Below, piece after piece: positions 35,991-46,850 of a stretch of 64,000 nt of DNA; position 1 is the first letter of the stretch; every line of letters starts with the position of its first letter. The DNA is from Hymenopus coronatus (Eukaryota; Arthropoda; Insecta; Mantodea; Hymenopodidae), in the NCBI GenBank assembly GCA_030762935.1, contig CM060890.1, forward strand, positions 149,940,129 through 150,004,128, in the 5' to 3' direction. The notes below the pieces were generated by a model. The model was given only the letters and a program-made list of their open reading frames with translations, did no database searches and was not told where the DNA came from. A program made the position numbers and the translations under genes.

Positions 35991-36789
35991 AATCCTATTT
36001 TTCTATTTAATTCATGTACATCAATATAAATATTTGCAGAACTACTTTTTATTATGTATTTCCTTGCATGTGTCTGAGCATAGCCATTGTGGGCTGATTG
36101 GATGATATCGACGGGAGGCCTAACATTGTCCAAACAGTGGGCATCGCGCCCCAGATGTGACCACTAGGATGGGCTTGGTTAGTTAATGTAAATAAAATAC
36201 AATGGAGGTGCACTTGAGGTAAGATGCTAAAATAAGAGTCCTGGCTGCGAATTATGAAAGGTGACCAAACAGCTCCGAGAGCAATGTTTCGTCATCAAAT
36301 GTAGATCGCAAGTCAAGCGTTTCCGCATTTGAATTTCTTGTTCGTGAGTTCGCCGAGAGATCGACAGCTGGCACTATAGGATGAACTGACAACTTGCGGA
36401 CGCTAAATGACGGAACGTTGCCTAGATACCCTCTTCTTTCAAGATATGGCTTCTTTTACTTGCAAATAAACATAACACGGGACTACCTGATTTACTTCCC
36501 TTCCGAAGGAAACCATGCTTGGATTTTTGCGTCCATGACCCTCGCTAGGTTTGGGTTTTAGAGTCTGGCATGGTAACCACTACACCACGAATAACAAAAT
36601 GGGGTCACTGGGACTACAATAGGAATCATCAAACTTTTATCTAACGATATTTCTCAAAGCAGCAAAGAAAGTACACATAATGCCGTGAAAAAAGTAAACA
36701 GACGAATATGTGATACAAAGAGGCATGAAATAGAATTTGATTTTCTAGTTGTAGTTTAAAAGGGGATCAAGCACTGCGACCTAAAAGAT
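35991..36789. other. Spacer, mostly unassigned
   Basis: Higher GC than its surroundings in places, but no frame longer than chance and no domain recognised. It contains a possible tRNA-like remnant near 36,572-36,592 and a C8-9 run near 36,800 at its right end. Confidence 0.45.
36525..36592 (-). other. Possible tRNA-derived (SINE head) remnant
   Basis: On the minus strand the sequence CGTGGTGTAGTGGTTACC (plus 36,572-36,592) matches a Pol III A box. It is followed at tRNA-like spacing by GCCAGACTCTAAAACC, like the anticodon arm of Gln/Glu-type tRNAs. The B box is not recognisable, so this is at best a decayed tRNA-derived SINE or pseudo-tRNA. Confidence 0.3.
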
Positions 36790-36847
36790 CTATTCTATAC
36801 CCCCCCCTTTAAGTAGTCTGATGCTGGTTATGAACTTTACCAGGCTA

Positions 36848-37096
36848 CTATCTTTGGAAAGTGATTGCTGTTTGATTCGCAACGGTGTCATCTCCTTCTA
36901 GATGTCTGCTACAGATTGGGTTGTAGACATTAAACTTTAGGGCACAGTGCCCTGTAATGAATCCTGTTGCCCGTACAACAAGCCTTCTTTTACCAAGACC
37001 CCGCCCTGCTATTACCCAGATCTGTAATGGACTGCTTGGAATGTCTGCAACCCTCAATGGAGTTCTTATACTCTGCCTGAGCCGAACCTGTTTCAC
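36848..37096 (-). pseudogene. C-terminal tail of the minus-strand LINE ORF2
   Basis: This 82-residue frame contains RATGFITGHCALKFNVYN and PICSRHLEGDDTVANQ. It matches the Cys-rich end that follows RNase H in Jockey-like ORF2 proteins (TGH..L..H......P.C..C...ET..H). The second Cys and the His of the motif have decayed. It closes the coding part of the element. Confidence 0.65.
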
Positions 37097-37500
37097 TGGT
37101 CAAAAGGACACCCCCAGGCTCTGGATCCCAAAACTGGCATTTCACTACCAATTTTGGCTACTTCATCTGCTTTCTCATTGTCTGGTATACCCATGTGTCC
37201 TGGCACCCACATAAGTTAAACCTAATTTTGTTCAGCCAGTGTCATGAAGGATTCCCGGAATTCTGAGACCAGCTTTGATTTTATTGATAGTCATTCAAGA
37301 GCAGCTTGGCTGTCTGAAAGAATAAGAACACTTGTCTTGTTATATAATCTTTTAATGCTTCCCATGCATACGATTGCATAAACCCCTGCCTGGAAAACCG
37401 TAGCTAAGGTACCCAGATTGTAGGAAAAGCCCCGCCCCCGTAGGGCTCTGGGACTGTCAGTATACCATATTGTGAGGTTTAACCAGATTTTTCCCATTCA
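37086..37500 (-). pseudogene. LINE RNase H domain (minus strand), frameshifted
   Basis: The first frame (37,497-37,291) gives IWYTDSPRALRGRG (YTDGS...; Gly is missing), LGTLATVFQAGVYAI (catalytic Glu replaced by Gly in FQAE) and VLILSDSQAALE (second Asp). Another frame gives MWVPGHMGIPDNEKADEVAK (His and last Asp) and ends at a TGA near 37,100. All RNase H motifs are in order, but one catalytic Glu is lost and at least one frameshift and several stops occur. In a live element it would process the RNA/DNA hybrid. Confidence 0.8.
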
Positions 37501-37597
37501 CATCACTGTGATAGGAGACCGTGAAATTCAATTCAAACTTGAATTTTTGCTCAAGAATGTCAGTCCTCATATCGAGTATCTGTTGTACAAGGAAGCC

Positions 37598-38148
37598 TGA
37601 GGTGACTAACATGTTCAATATTAGACGCTTTAGTTTGGCGACAAATACAGTGATACGCGATCATGACTTCTGCCTTCATCCACATATGGAGAGAGCCCGA
37701 TCAGCAGTGGAGTAGTTTTGAAAGCTCCCATAATTGAGGTGACTAACATGTTCAATATTAGACGCTTTAGTTTGGCGGCAAATACAGTGATACGCAATCA
37801 TGACTTCTGCCATCATCCACATATGGAGAGAGCCCGATCAACAGTGGAGTAGTTTTGAAAGCTCCCATAATTGAGGTGACTAACATGTTCAATATTAGAC
37901 GCTTTAGTTTGGTGACAAATACAGTGATACGCGATCATGACTTCTGCCTTCATCCACATGCTGTGTGAGCCCGATCAGCAGTGGGAGTAGTTTGGAAAGC
38001 TCCCATAATTGAGGTGACTAACATGTTCAATATTAGACGCTTTAGTTTGGCGACAAATACAGTGATACGCGATCATGACTTCTGCCTTCATCCACATATG
38101 TGAGCCCGATCAGCAGTGGGAGTAGTTTTGAAAGCTCCCATAATTGAG
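37598..38148. repeat. 137-bp tandem repeat, four copies, inside the LINE
   Basis: Copies begin TGAGGTGACTAACATGTTCA at 37,598, 37,735, 37,872 and 38,010 and are nearly identical; the fourth has a 5-10 base difference around CCACATATG. On the minus strand each unit reads GAFKTTP, like the linker between RT and RNase H (G(A/S)(M/F)(R/K)TTP), so the unit is element sequence that was tandemly amplified in place after or at insertion. Confidence 0.93.
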
Positions 38149-38369
38149 ACGCAGAAGGTCCTTTCTGCACACCTTTAAATTAACTCTAGGCTACCACGCC
38201 AGTGCGGCATAGGTCTCACCATGACTCCAATACACTATACTAGGTTTCAATCTTACCTCTACATGTAGGCCTTGGTAATACGTAGTTTCATATGATGTTT
38301 CCAAGTTAATTTCATGTCTTAAACAAGCCCAAGCTGTTCAGCTTGTGTCGAATAGGGCACTACTTCACT

Positions 38370-38371
<2 letters not shown>

Positions 38372-38417
<46 letters not shown>
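38372..38417. repeat. (GA)n microsatellite
   Basis: About 23 perfect GA dinucleotides lie inside the minus-strand LINE, between the 137-bp tandem repeats and the RT relic. Confidence 0.98.
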
Positions 38418-38419
<2 letters not shown>

Positions 38420-38482
38420 TGGTTAAATCAGACCCTCTTCCCCTGGTAAAGGGTACCACTACTGGTTTGTTTGGATTAACAG

Positions 38483-39060
38483 TTAATTATTCATCTTGTA
38501 CCAAACTTCCACTTTCTCAAGCGCCATTTGTAGCGCTTGAGAAACTGTATGAGGGAATTTCTCTTTTATGATTATTGCAATATCATCTGTAAAATCAACT
38601 GTGAGGTAACCATCATTATTGAGTGCCCAAAGAAGTGGGTCCACTACAAGGTTCCATAGCAGGGCTGATAAAGCACCCCCCAGCGGGCAGTCCCTCTCCG
38701 TGGACACACCCAGGGTCACCCCACATAGATTAATGGTTATCTTCCTGTGCTGTAAGACAAAACGTATCCATTCACAGAGAAGTGATGGTACGTCGTGTCC
38801 ATAAAGGGCGTCCGACACTACGTCACAAGATGTCCTGTCAAACGCACCTTCAATATCAACAAAAGCTCCAGTGATCATTTCTCTGTAGTCAAAGCCACTT
38901 GATGAAGTGCTGCTTCCGTTGATAGGCAATTGGTATTTTGTATGGGATGTGCAATCAAAATATTATCCCTAATGCGCCTATCCACTAATCTCCCTAAATT
39001 TTTTAGCATAAAACAGGAGAGGCTTAACACCAGCCGTGGCGAGTAAGTTGCCTTAGGTTG
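38483..39060 (-). pseudogene. LINE reverse transcriptase relic
   Basis: From about 39,060 leftwards the sequence gives SLSCFMLKNLGRLVDRRIRD (RT N-terminal motif), a short shifted part with TEAALHQVALTTE, then GAFVDIEGAFDRTS (first catalytic Asp), DCPLGGALSALLWNLVVDPL (usually CPQGG..SPLLW), and FTDDIAIII (plus 38,576-38,593), where the usual F/YADD box has Thr for Ala. It ends LEKVEVWYKMNN. Two frames are needed, and the thumb and linker are replaced by tandem repeats. It is clearly RT, clearly dead. Confidence 0.85.
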
Positions 39061-39104
39061 TCAATTTTCATAATAGGATTGGGGAATTGACTGTTGTAAT
39101 TCAT

Positions 39105-39640
39105 CAACACCAAACTCCACATCCAATGTTCCTTGAGATATCCGATGTCAATGATGAATCGTCTCAGTCAGTTTTCCTCCGGTTTCTATAAATCACTGAT
39201 AAAGTGACTTGTGCTTTGATATTGAAGCTTATACATCTATGATCAAGAGAGTAATCTCCGATGATACATGCTACCCTAAAATTAGGTTCTCAATAAAATT
39301 AGTCCCCTACGATATATTAATGACTTCCTCCTTTAGTGAAGTTACAAAGTTTGGTTCATTAACTCGATTTAGAATATTAATGTTTGTACTCACCAGGTAC
39401 TCCATTAACTTTTCTCCTCTAGGATTGATGTCATCGCTCCCCCACAATGTGTGGTGTGCATTGGCATCGACCTCCAAGATTAATGCCTTTCCATTCTCTC
39501 CACAGTGGGTCACAAGGTCCCTCGATCGTGGTTCAGAGTCTTCATTAGAGAGGTAGACGGATAAACTTTCTTTCTCTTTCCTCCTCATTGTTGTTTGGAT
39601 TGTAGTTACATCCCTGGAACAGTGCTCAAAATGAAGCAAT
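39105..39640 (-). pseudogene. LINE endonuclease (EEP/AP-endonuclease-like) relic
   Basis: The minus frame 39,639-39,307 contains VDANAHHTLWGSDDINPRGE (plus 39,418-39,474), a hallmark of the endonuclease domain in Jockey-like elements, followed by LMEYLVSTNINILNRVNEP. A frame change then leads to LDHRCISFNI (the SDH..I..DI end of the nuclease; Ser is Leu here, codons around 39,240) and YRNRRKTD, the usual linker start. The catalytic DANAHH and DH positions remain, but the N-terminal half and the first acidic residues are missing or unrecognisable. Such enzymes nick target DNA for insertion. Confidence 0.75.
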
Positions 39641-39835
39641 GTGTTTACTCAATTCTTAGCATGAATGCATGATCTTGGATTATTAATGTTGGACATAGTG
39701 CCCTTAGTACAACTGATCCTTCTAATCGAGCCAAGGTTCCTGAATGAGGGCAATATCAGTATTGTCTTCAACAAGAGCTGAAGCTGCCTTACAGTTCTGC
39801 AAGTTATTTTCATCATTGCATTCAACCTACAGCAC

Positions 39836-40147
39836 TTACCTTAAGCAGTACTCGATACGGATCCTCCAGAGTCCCATGTCTCCAAGGTCTCCGGATCGTC
39901 CTCGCCTTCTTGTTCTTATCGTCTGCCTTCCTTGCCTTGTCAACCCCGGAATAGGCCGACATGGCAAGATTTTAATCTTCTTAGCAGACTGCTGATCTAC
40001 CATTAAAATTAAGCGTTGACCAGGGGATTTTGCCTGCTTATCAATGATGTTCCAGTGCTCAGTATTCAGCTGCTGGTTTAATCTCTGAATACGTCTTAGC
40101 GGCACCTTAGGATCGTTGGTTGTAATGTTCCGGGTCTTGAGGGCCAC
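39836..40147 (-). pseudogene. LINE ORF1, DUF4780-like domain
   Basis: The frame includes RIQRLNQQLNTEHWNIID and GQRLILMVDQQSAKKIK. This fits the end of the DUF4780-type domain of arthropod LINE ORF1 proteins, presumed to act in RNA binding or RNP assembly (family pattern: L...N..L.T..W.......GQ.L.L.ID..S...L). After about residue 60 the sequence turns into a basic low-complexity stretch that does not resemble the family, probably after a frameshift. Confidence 0.6.
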
Positions 40148-40268
40148 CTTGGCTGACTTGGATCTACTACTTTAAGGACTAAATTCTCCTTAATGTTAGC
40201 TCCTTGAATGTCTTTTTGGAGCCAATTGCGTCACAATAATATACCAGAGTCCCATTCTGTATAGAAAA

Positions 40269-40575
40269 TTACCTGAGCTTAGGTACAGATGGCACCTCGT
40301 CTATCTTTTTCAGTATCTCTGCCTGAATGAGTCGGATGTCCTCCCCAATCAGTTTTCTCCCAGGATAGGACTCTCCAACAATTGCCATGTTAAAAGCGGC
40401 CAAAGCTTCCCTGTAAGTGACGACTCCAGGTTCAGTGCCTCTAAGCCTCTTTACAGGTTTCGCTTTATCCGAAGGAGGAGTGTCCACACTTGTCCTGGTT
40501 CTTTTAAAAGTCCCTGTATTAGTGCGGACCTCTGCAGATTTCTCTCCGTTTCTTTGTCAGGCGAGGTATTTCTCT
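40269..40575 (-). pseudogene. LINE ORF1 (gag-like), N-terminal part
   Basis: The minus frame is open from about 40,575 to a stop at 40,269. It shows a basic/proline-rich lead (TPPSDKAKPVKRLRG) and then VVTYREALAAFNMAIVGES and IQAEILKKIDEVP. Comparable sequences (TY.EAL..F..AI....YP....L......I...I...ID..P) are found in ORF1 of arthropod Jockey-like elements, just before a DUF4780-type domain. I cannot fix the true start; the frame has no obvious ATG. A frameshift separates it from the next ORF1 piece. Confidence 0.6.
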
Positions 40576-40989
40576 CAACTGCAGATCTCTCTCACCCGCC
40601 TTACTTTTGTTCCAGCTTGGTCTCTCGAGTATCAGGGAAATAAAAGTCACCCAAATGCAGAGCCCCGTATATATTGGGGAGATTAACTACTTCAGGGGTC
40701 GCCTGCTGCCCTACAGAGATCGTTTGCGCACTGCATTATTAACCACCCCAGTGCCATTCATCCCTTGGCACGATGTATTTCCAGCTTGGATTAGGTGGAC
40801 CAGATCCCATTAAAGGTCCTCCAACTGGGAGTCCCTTTTGGGTTGGATTTTCTTTTGAGCCACTTATTAGTCTGCTACCTCATTACGAAGCTCTCTGGCT
40901 TGAGTGCCTCTACCAGTACAGCTTAGTAAATCACTGGTACACGGAAGGCCAACTACAAGGTCTTGTGACTCCTGTGGGAGTTATCAGTT
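40576..40989. other. Probable 5' untranslated part of the minus-strand LINE, otherwise unassigned
   Basis: There is no coding frame with a recognised domain; the plus frames at 40,417-40,686, 40,607-40,813 and 40,773-40,991 look like chance. Position upstream of ORF1 suggests LINE 5' sequence, but no landmark proves it. Confidence 0.35.
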
Positions 40990-41340
40990 GACAAGAAAAT
41001 GAAATAAAAATTGATTGGGATAAAGAAACACATTTTTTGGAATTGGTTATGAAAGAGAGGACGGAGCAGCATGACTTAGGTTTGGAGGGTGGAAAGTTCG
41101 TAAATTAGTTGATGATGCTGGTAGGAGGATTTGCCCATTACGCGGAGAACAGGAAGACAGGACACATATTTTGGCAGATACCCTGCGGATGGAGTATGTT
41201 AGGAAAATAATTACTGTAGGTATTTTTAGGTTCAAATAGACGGAGGAGAGCATGTTTGGACTTTATTATGAACAGACAAAACTGACCAAGCTTGGGCACA
41301 TACTTAATAGAAGTACGTTGCTTAGAGTTAAGATGTTTGT
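40990..41340 (+). pseudogene. Possible C-terminal relic of another LINE (plus strand)
   Basis: One plus frame reads RRICPLRGEQEDRTHILADT and then MEYVRKI, resembling the Cys/His-rich end of some LINE ORF2 proteins (CPLCGE.EDR.HIL..C...E). The second Cys is Arg and the last Cys is absent. A further open stretch (YYEQTKLTKLGHILNR) precedes a stop near 41,343. The similarity is short and could be coincidental. Confidence 0.35.
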
Positions 41341-41630
41341 GTAAATATTGTATTGGTGTGTGTGTGATGATATAGAGTGGTGTTTCTTTTGTTACTTTGT
41401 TGTTGTAACGTGAATATAAAATACAGATAGCTGTTGCATATTTTCAATTCAAGTATATTTAGAGAACGTGTACGGACTCCTGCGACTCATACAACAGTAA
41501 ATACAGAGCTATCTCTTCACTTCGCCATCTTCGTTCTTTGACATTCACTTTCCTCTTCACTTGGAGAAACAAAAATCAATAATGGCTTCCCAATAATGAA
41601 ACGTATATTATTAAAATATCGTGTGTTAAA

Positions 41631-42253
41631 TTCATATGATTTTGTCCAACTACTCTACAACATATTACTCTCACAAAGGATTGTTCTCCAATTTACTTCA
41701 TTCTAATCGAGATAAACATTAGCATAATGTTATTTCTTGTGGAAACGAATATACTAGGCTAAAGCGACAGACTAATCATTTAAAAGCTGCTCGCTATAAG
41801 ATGGAGGAATAGGATAGAAGAAATGAGCATTTCCCAATTAAGACAGGTGTATAAAGAAAGCTAAATGCAATCCCCTCTCCCCAAAGTAAACGGTTAGCTA
41901 TAAAAAAAGTATCTGACACAGCTTGTGTGCTTTAAGGAGATTTACAGTTTTTTGGGTAGTAAGATTAAATGTAGGTAACTATTACGATTTACAAGTTTTA
42001 CAAAGTCATCCAGAATGAAGAGGTTATAACCAGAATTTTCTAAGATAAAAATATTAAGTAAGTATATTAATTTAATGTACGGCATTTTATTAAAAGTCCC
42101 TACAGCCATATTTAAGAAAATCAAAAACCCTTCCTTGTAAGGAGTAGTTTGGGTTAGACAAATTTTACTGAAAATCTTCGCTTAATATCTTCACAAAGCA
42201 CTCCTCTTTAACTACCAAACCACCAAATTTTCGTTTTTAATGTATGCTGTTCA
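41631..42253 (+). repeat. Element E, left half (copy 6)
   Basis: From TTCATATGATTTTGTCCAAC onwards it has GAGATAAACATTAGCATAAT, TAAAGCGACAG, AAAGCTGCTCGCTATAAGA, the satellite-ancestor segment (42,008-42,040, CATCCAGAATGAAGAGGTTA), AAGAAAATCAAAAACCC, GGAGTAGTTTGGGTTAG, CTGAAAATCTTCGC, CGTTTTTAATGTATGCTGTT, and then the core tract, which here is the 4.6-kb AC array. Confidence 0.8.
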
Positions 42254-45200
42254 TACACACAGACACACAAACACATATTTGTGCACACACATACAAACAC
42301 AGACACACAATAGCACAGAAAACGCACAGATACACATACATAAAAACACACACAATATACAAAAACAGCACACACACACACCTACAAACACACACAATAA
42401 CACACACACACCGATAAGCACACAAACAAACAAACGCACTACCACACACACACACAAACGGATGCACATGCTTACAACCACACGCACACACAGACAAAAA
42501 CATACACTACACTATCAGACACAAAACACAACACACACACTAGTACACATGACAAATACACACATTAAGGGACACAGCCATACTCATACACACACCAACA
42601 GAACAGACAAACACACACACACTACCAGACACACTAAAAACACACTAACAAACATAGACAAACACACACAGTAACAGACACACCAATACATTCACAATTA
42701 CAGACACAGACAAACACACACTAACATACAGAAAAAACACACACTAATACACACAAACAAAGACACACAAACTAACAGACACAGATAAACACGCAACTAA
42801 CAGACACCGTCAAGAACACACTAACACACATAGACAAAAATAAACATTAATTGACAGACAAAAACACATACACACTAACAGACACATACAATGCCACAGA
42901 CTATTACACTCTAACATACACACACAAACACTCACACTAAGAGACACAGACAAACACACACCAACACACAGAAAACATATACACTAACAGATACAGAAAA
43001 AAACACAATAACACACACCTCACGCACTTACAGACAAAGACAGACACACACAGATAAACACACACACCAACAGACATTGACAAAGATACACATTAATAGA
43101 AACAGACAAACACATATACTAACAAACGCAGTTAAGCACACACACTAACGGACACAGACAAGCAAACACACTAACAGACACACAGAAACACACATACTAA
43201 CAGACGTAGACAGACACACACAAGCACACAGTAACAGATACCGACAAACAAACACACTAATAGACACAAACACAGACTAAGAGAAACACACACATTAACA
43301 GACACAGTCAAACACAAACAATAACAGACACACTAACGGAAACGGACACACAAGCTTTCTCTAAAGGACACAGGCAAACACTCACTAACAAACATAGACA
43401 AACACACCTACTAACAGGCACAGACAAACACGCACAATAAAAAGTACAGAGAAACACACACACTAACATACACGGACAAACATACACACTAACAGATAGA
43501 AACAAACACACTAGCTGACACAGAAGAAGCACACACACACACACACACGTAACGTACACTAACAGACTCAGACACACAAAACTCTTAACAGCTACAGACA
43601 AAAATACACTCTGACATATACAGACTCACACGAAGAGACAAAGTCAAACACACACTCAGTAACAGACACAGATCAACACACATCAACAGACACTAATAGG
43701 TGCAGACCAACACATACTAACAAACACAAACAAAAGACAGTGAAACTCACACAGAGACACAAACACACATACTAACACACGCAGAAAAATACACACATTA
43801 TCAGACACAGACAAATACACAAACTAACAAGCACAAATACACACTAAAACAGACAAACACACACCTACTAAAACACAGATAATCACACACACTAACGGAC
43901 ACAGACAAACACACAAAGACATACACACAAACTAACAGACATAGACTAACACACAGACAAAACACACACCAATATACACAGACAAAAGCACAAAACTAAC
44001 AGACACAGACAAACACAAAACTAACAGATACGGACAAACACTTACAGTAACATATATAGACAAAAATAAACATTAACTGACACAGACAAAAACACACACC
44101 AACAAATACAAACACACAGTAACACACACTAATAGACACAGATAAACACGCGCACAATAATAGACACAGACAAACACACACAAACAGACAGACAAAAACA
44201 CACACCAATACATACAGACAAAAGCAAACAAGCTAACAGACATAGATAAATACACAACTAACAGACACGGACAAACACACTAACTGACACAGACAAAAAT
44301 AAACATTAACTGACACACAAAACACACACTCTAACAGACACAAACACACACTAAAAGCCACACCAACAGACATACGCACACACACTTATTAACCACACTA
44401 TCACACACATTAACGGACACAGACAAACACACTTAATTAAAGAAACAAACATACCCTAACACACAAACAATTACACACTAACAGACAAAGACAAATACAC
44501 ACAGTAAGAGACACAGACAGACACACTAACCGACAGGATAAAACACACAAACAGACACAGACAAACACACACTTACAGACATAGACAAACACAAACTTAC
44601 AGACGCAGACAGAGACCCACTCTCTAACAGACACAGACAAACACACAAACACACATACTAACATACGCAGACAGACACACAGAATAACAGACACAGACAA
44701 ACACAGAGTAACAGACACAGACAAACACATGCTCAAATTAATAGAAACAGACAAACACACATAGTAACAGACACAGAGAAACACGCTAACACATACGGAC
44801 AAACCAACACACATTAACAGCCACAGATAAACACAAACACACTAACAGAGACAGACAAACACACTCTATGAAACACAGACAAACACACATCTACAGACAC
44901 AAACACACAATAACAGACTAAGAGAAACATACACACTAACAGATAGAGTAAAATACACAATAACAAACACACTAACAGAAACACTCTTTCTCTAACACAT
45001 ACAGGCAAACCCACTCAGTAATAGACAAAGGAAGAACACACCTACTACCACTCACACACTAACAGACACAGACAAACTCACTTGTTAATACACATTAACA
45101 CACGCACTATCAGACATCGACAAACATACTCACTCACTAACTGACTCAGACAAACACACGCACTAACATACACAGACAGTTACACTGACAGACATAGAGA

Positions 45201-46850
45201 AACACACAAACTAACATACACAGAAATCACAGACACTAACAGACTCAGACAAAAACACACTAACATGTACACTTACAGTCCAGACAAACAAAACAACACA
45301 TACTAATAAACACACTAACAGATACATAACAGACATAAACACACACACACACTAATAGACACAGAAAAAACACACACTAACACACACACACTGACACATA
45401 CATACTAACAGACACAGACAGACACACACGAAAAGACACAGGGAAACACACACACACTAACCAAGACACTAACAGACACGTAGAAACATACACACTAACA
45501 GATACAGACAAGCGCACACACACGCACACAAAGAGACAGACCAACACACATATTAACAGACACAAACACACACAGTTACTAACACAGACACACTCACAAA
45601 CACATATAGACACACACTAACAGACACAGCCAAACATACTAACAAAGACAGACAAATATACACCTTAACAGACACAGACAAACACACACACACTATCCAA
45701 CACAGACCAACTAACACTAACTGACACAGACAAACAAACACAAGCCCGCCTGGGTAGTGTGGTGGTAGCGCTTTTGCCTCACATTCAACAGGTCGTGAGT
45801 TCGAATCTCGCCTAGGGAGAGTTACCCGGATAAGTTTTTTACGGGGTTTACCCTTATCCTGAGAAGACGAATGTCGAGTAACTTTAAGCTCCATGGACCC
45901 CGAGATCATTTGAGCATAATTTCACCAATATCATTCATCGTCCGATATGACCAACCAGGTTAAAGGACGTTAAACTACAAAAAAAAAAAAAAAAAAAAGA
46001 CACACTAATAGACACAAATGCAGTAACAAACACAGACAAACACAGAACACTAAGACACATATGGAAACATACACAAACCTACACACTAACGCATACTAGC
46101 ACACATAGCCCATACAGACTAACACACGCAGATAAAAGCACACAGTAACACACAAAAACAAACACGTGCACTAACAGTCATAGACAAACACACAAACTAA
46201 CTCATGCAGGCTAACACACAAACCAACAGGCACATACAAATGTCATACACTAACCACACAGACAAGCACATACCAACACAGAGTAACATACACAAACACC
46301 CACAGACAAATACATCTACTAGCAGACACAATCAAACACATATGGTAACAGACACAGAAACACACACACACACACACCATAGCACACTAACAGTCACACA
46401 CATATCAACATACACAGGCAAGCACACAAAACGACACACATAGACACACAGACAAACATACTAGTCGACATATATATCACACACACCAACACACACTAAC
46501 AGTCACAAACATACCAACGGACACAAACATGCTCATACTAACACACATGAATACTCACAGCCACACACATATTCACACACACACAAAGATAAACAAACAC
46601 AGTAACTCTCACACTAACACACATACAAACATACCCAGAAAAATACCCACACCAATATAGACACAAGCACACACTAACACACACAAACACGCACTAACAC
46701 ACACAAAGACACACACACCAACAGACATTGACAAACACAAACTAGCAAACACAGACAACCAGACAAACACACAACACTAACACACAGAGACACATACTAA
46801 CACAGAAAAGCAAAGGCATAGACTCACACAGAAAATACAGATACATACAG
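42254..46850. repeat. AC-rich tandem array (4.6 kb) in the core tract of E copy 6
   Basis: Imperfect units of about 24 bp of the type CACACTAACAGACACAGACAAA, decayed enough that units differ throughout; G and T are rare on the + strand. Both edges lie in E: the left half ends in GCTGTTCATACACACAGACA and the right half begins after ACATACAGTCATTCACGA. A SINE interrupts it at 45,743. Long minus frames rich in C, V, L and S are composition artefacts. Confidence 0.93.
45743..45998 (+). mobile_element. tRNA-derived SINE
   Basis: A GC-rich island in the AC array. It starts GCCCGCCTGGGTAGTGTGG, has a Pol III A box (TGTGGTGGTAGCGC region, about 45,758) and a well preserved B box (GAGTTCGAATCTC, about 45,797-45,809), then a tRNA-unrelated body of about 150 bp ending GGTTAAAGGACGTTAAACTAC and a poly-A tail (45,979-45,998). 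Total length about 256 bp. Target-site duplications cannot be set in such repetitive flanks. Its intact promoter boxes and long tail suggest it is younger than the array around it. Confidence 0.88.

Larger units (their letters stand above)
36790..40575 (-). mobile_element. Degenerate non-LTR retrotransposon, minus strand (Jockey-like, ORF1 + EN + RT + RNase H)
   Basis: Reading leftwards on the minus strand the order is ORF1/gag-like, endonuclease, reverse transcriptase, RNase H and a C-terminal tail, the standard order for an arthropod non-LTR element with ORF1 and ORF2. Every module is broken by frameshifts or stops. The stretch between endonuclease and RT is much shorter than usual, so a deletion there is likely. 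Four 137-bp tandem repeats and a GA microsatellite separate the RT and RNase H parts. The 5' untranslated region may extend to about 40,990. The exact 3' end is uncertain (about 36,790). Confidence 0.85.

Noticed and set aside
45743..45998. A functional tRNA gene
   Set aside because: Only the A and B boxes fit; the acceptor stem does not close, and the long body with a poly-A tail fits a SINE.
42237..46443. Frames of similar composition in the second AC array
   Set aside because: Same cause; there is no non-repeat coding segment.
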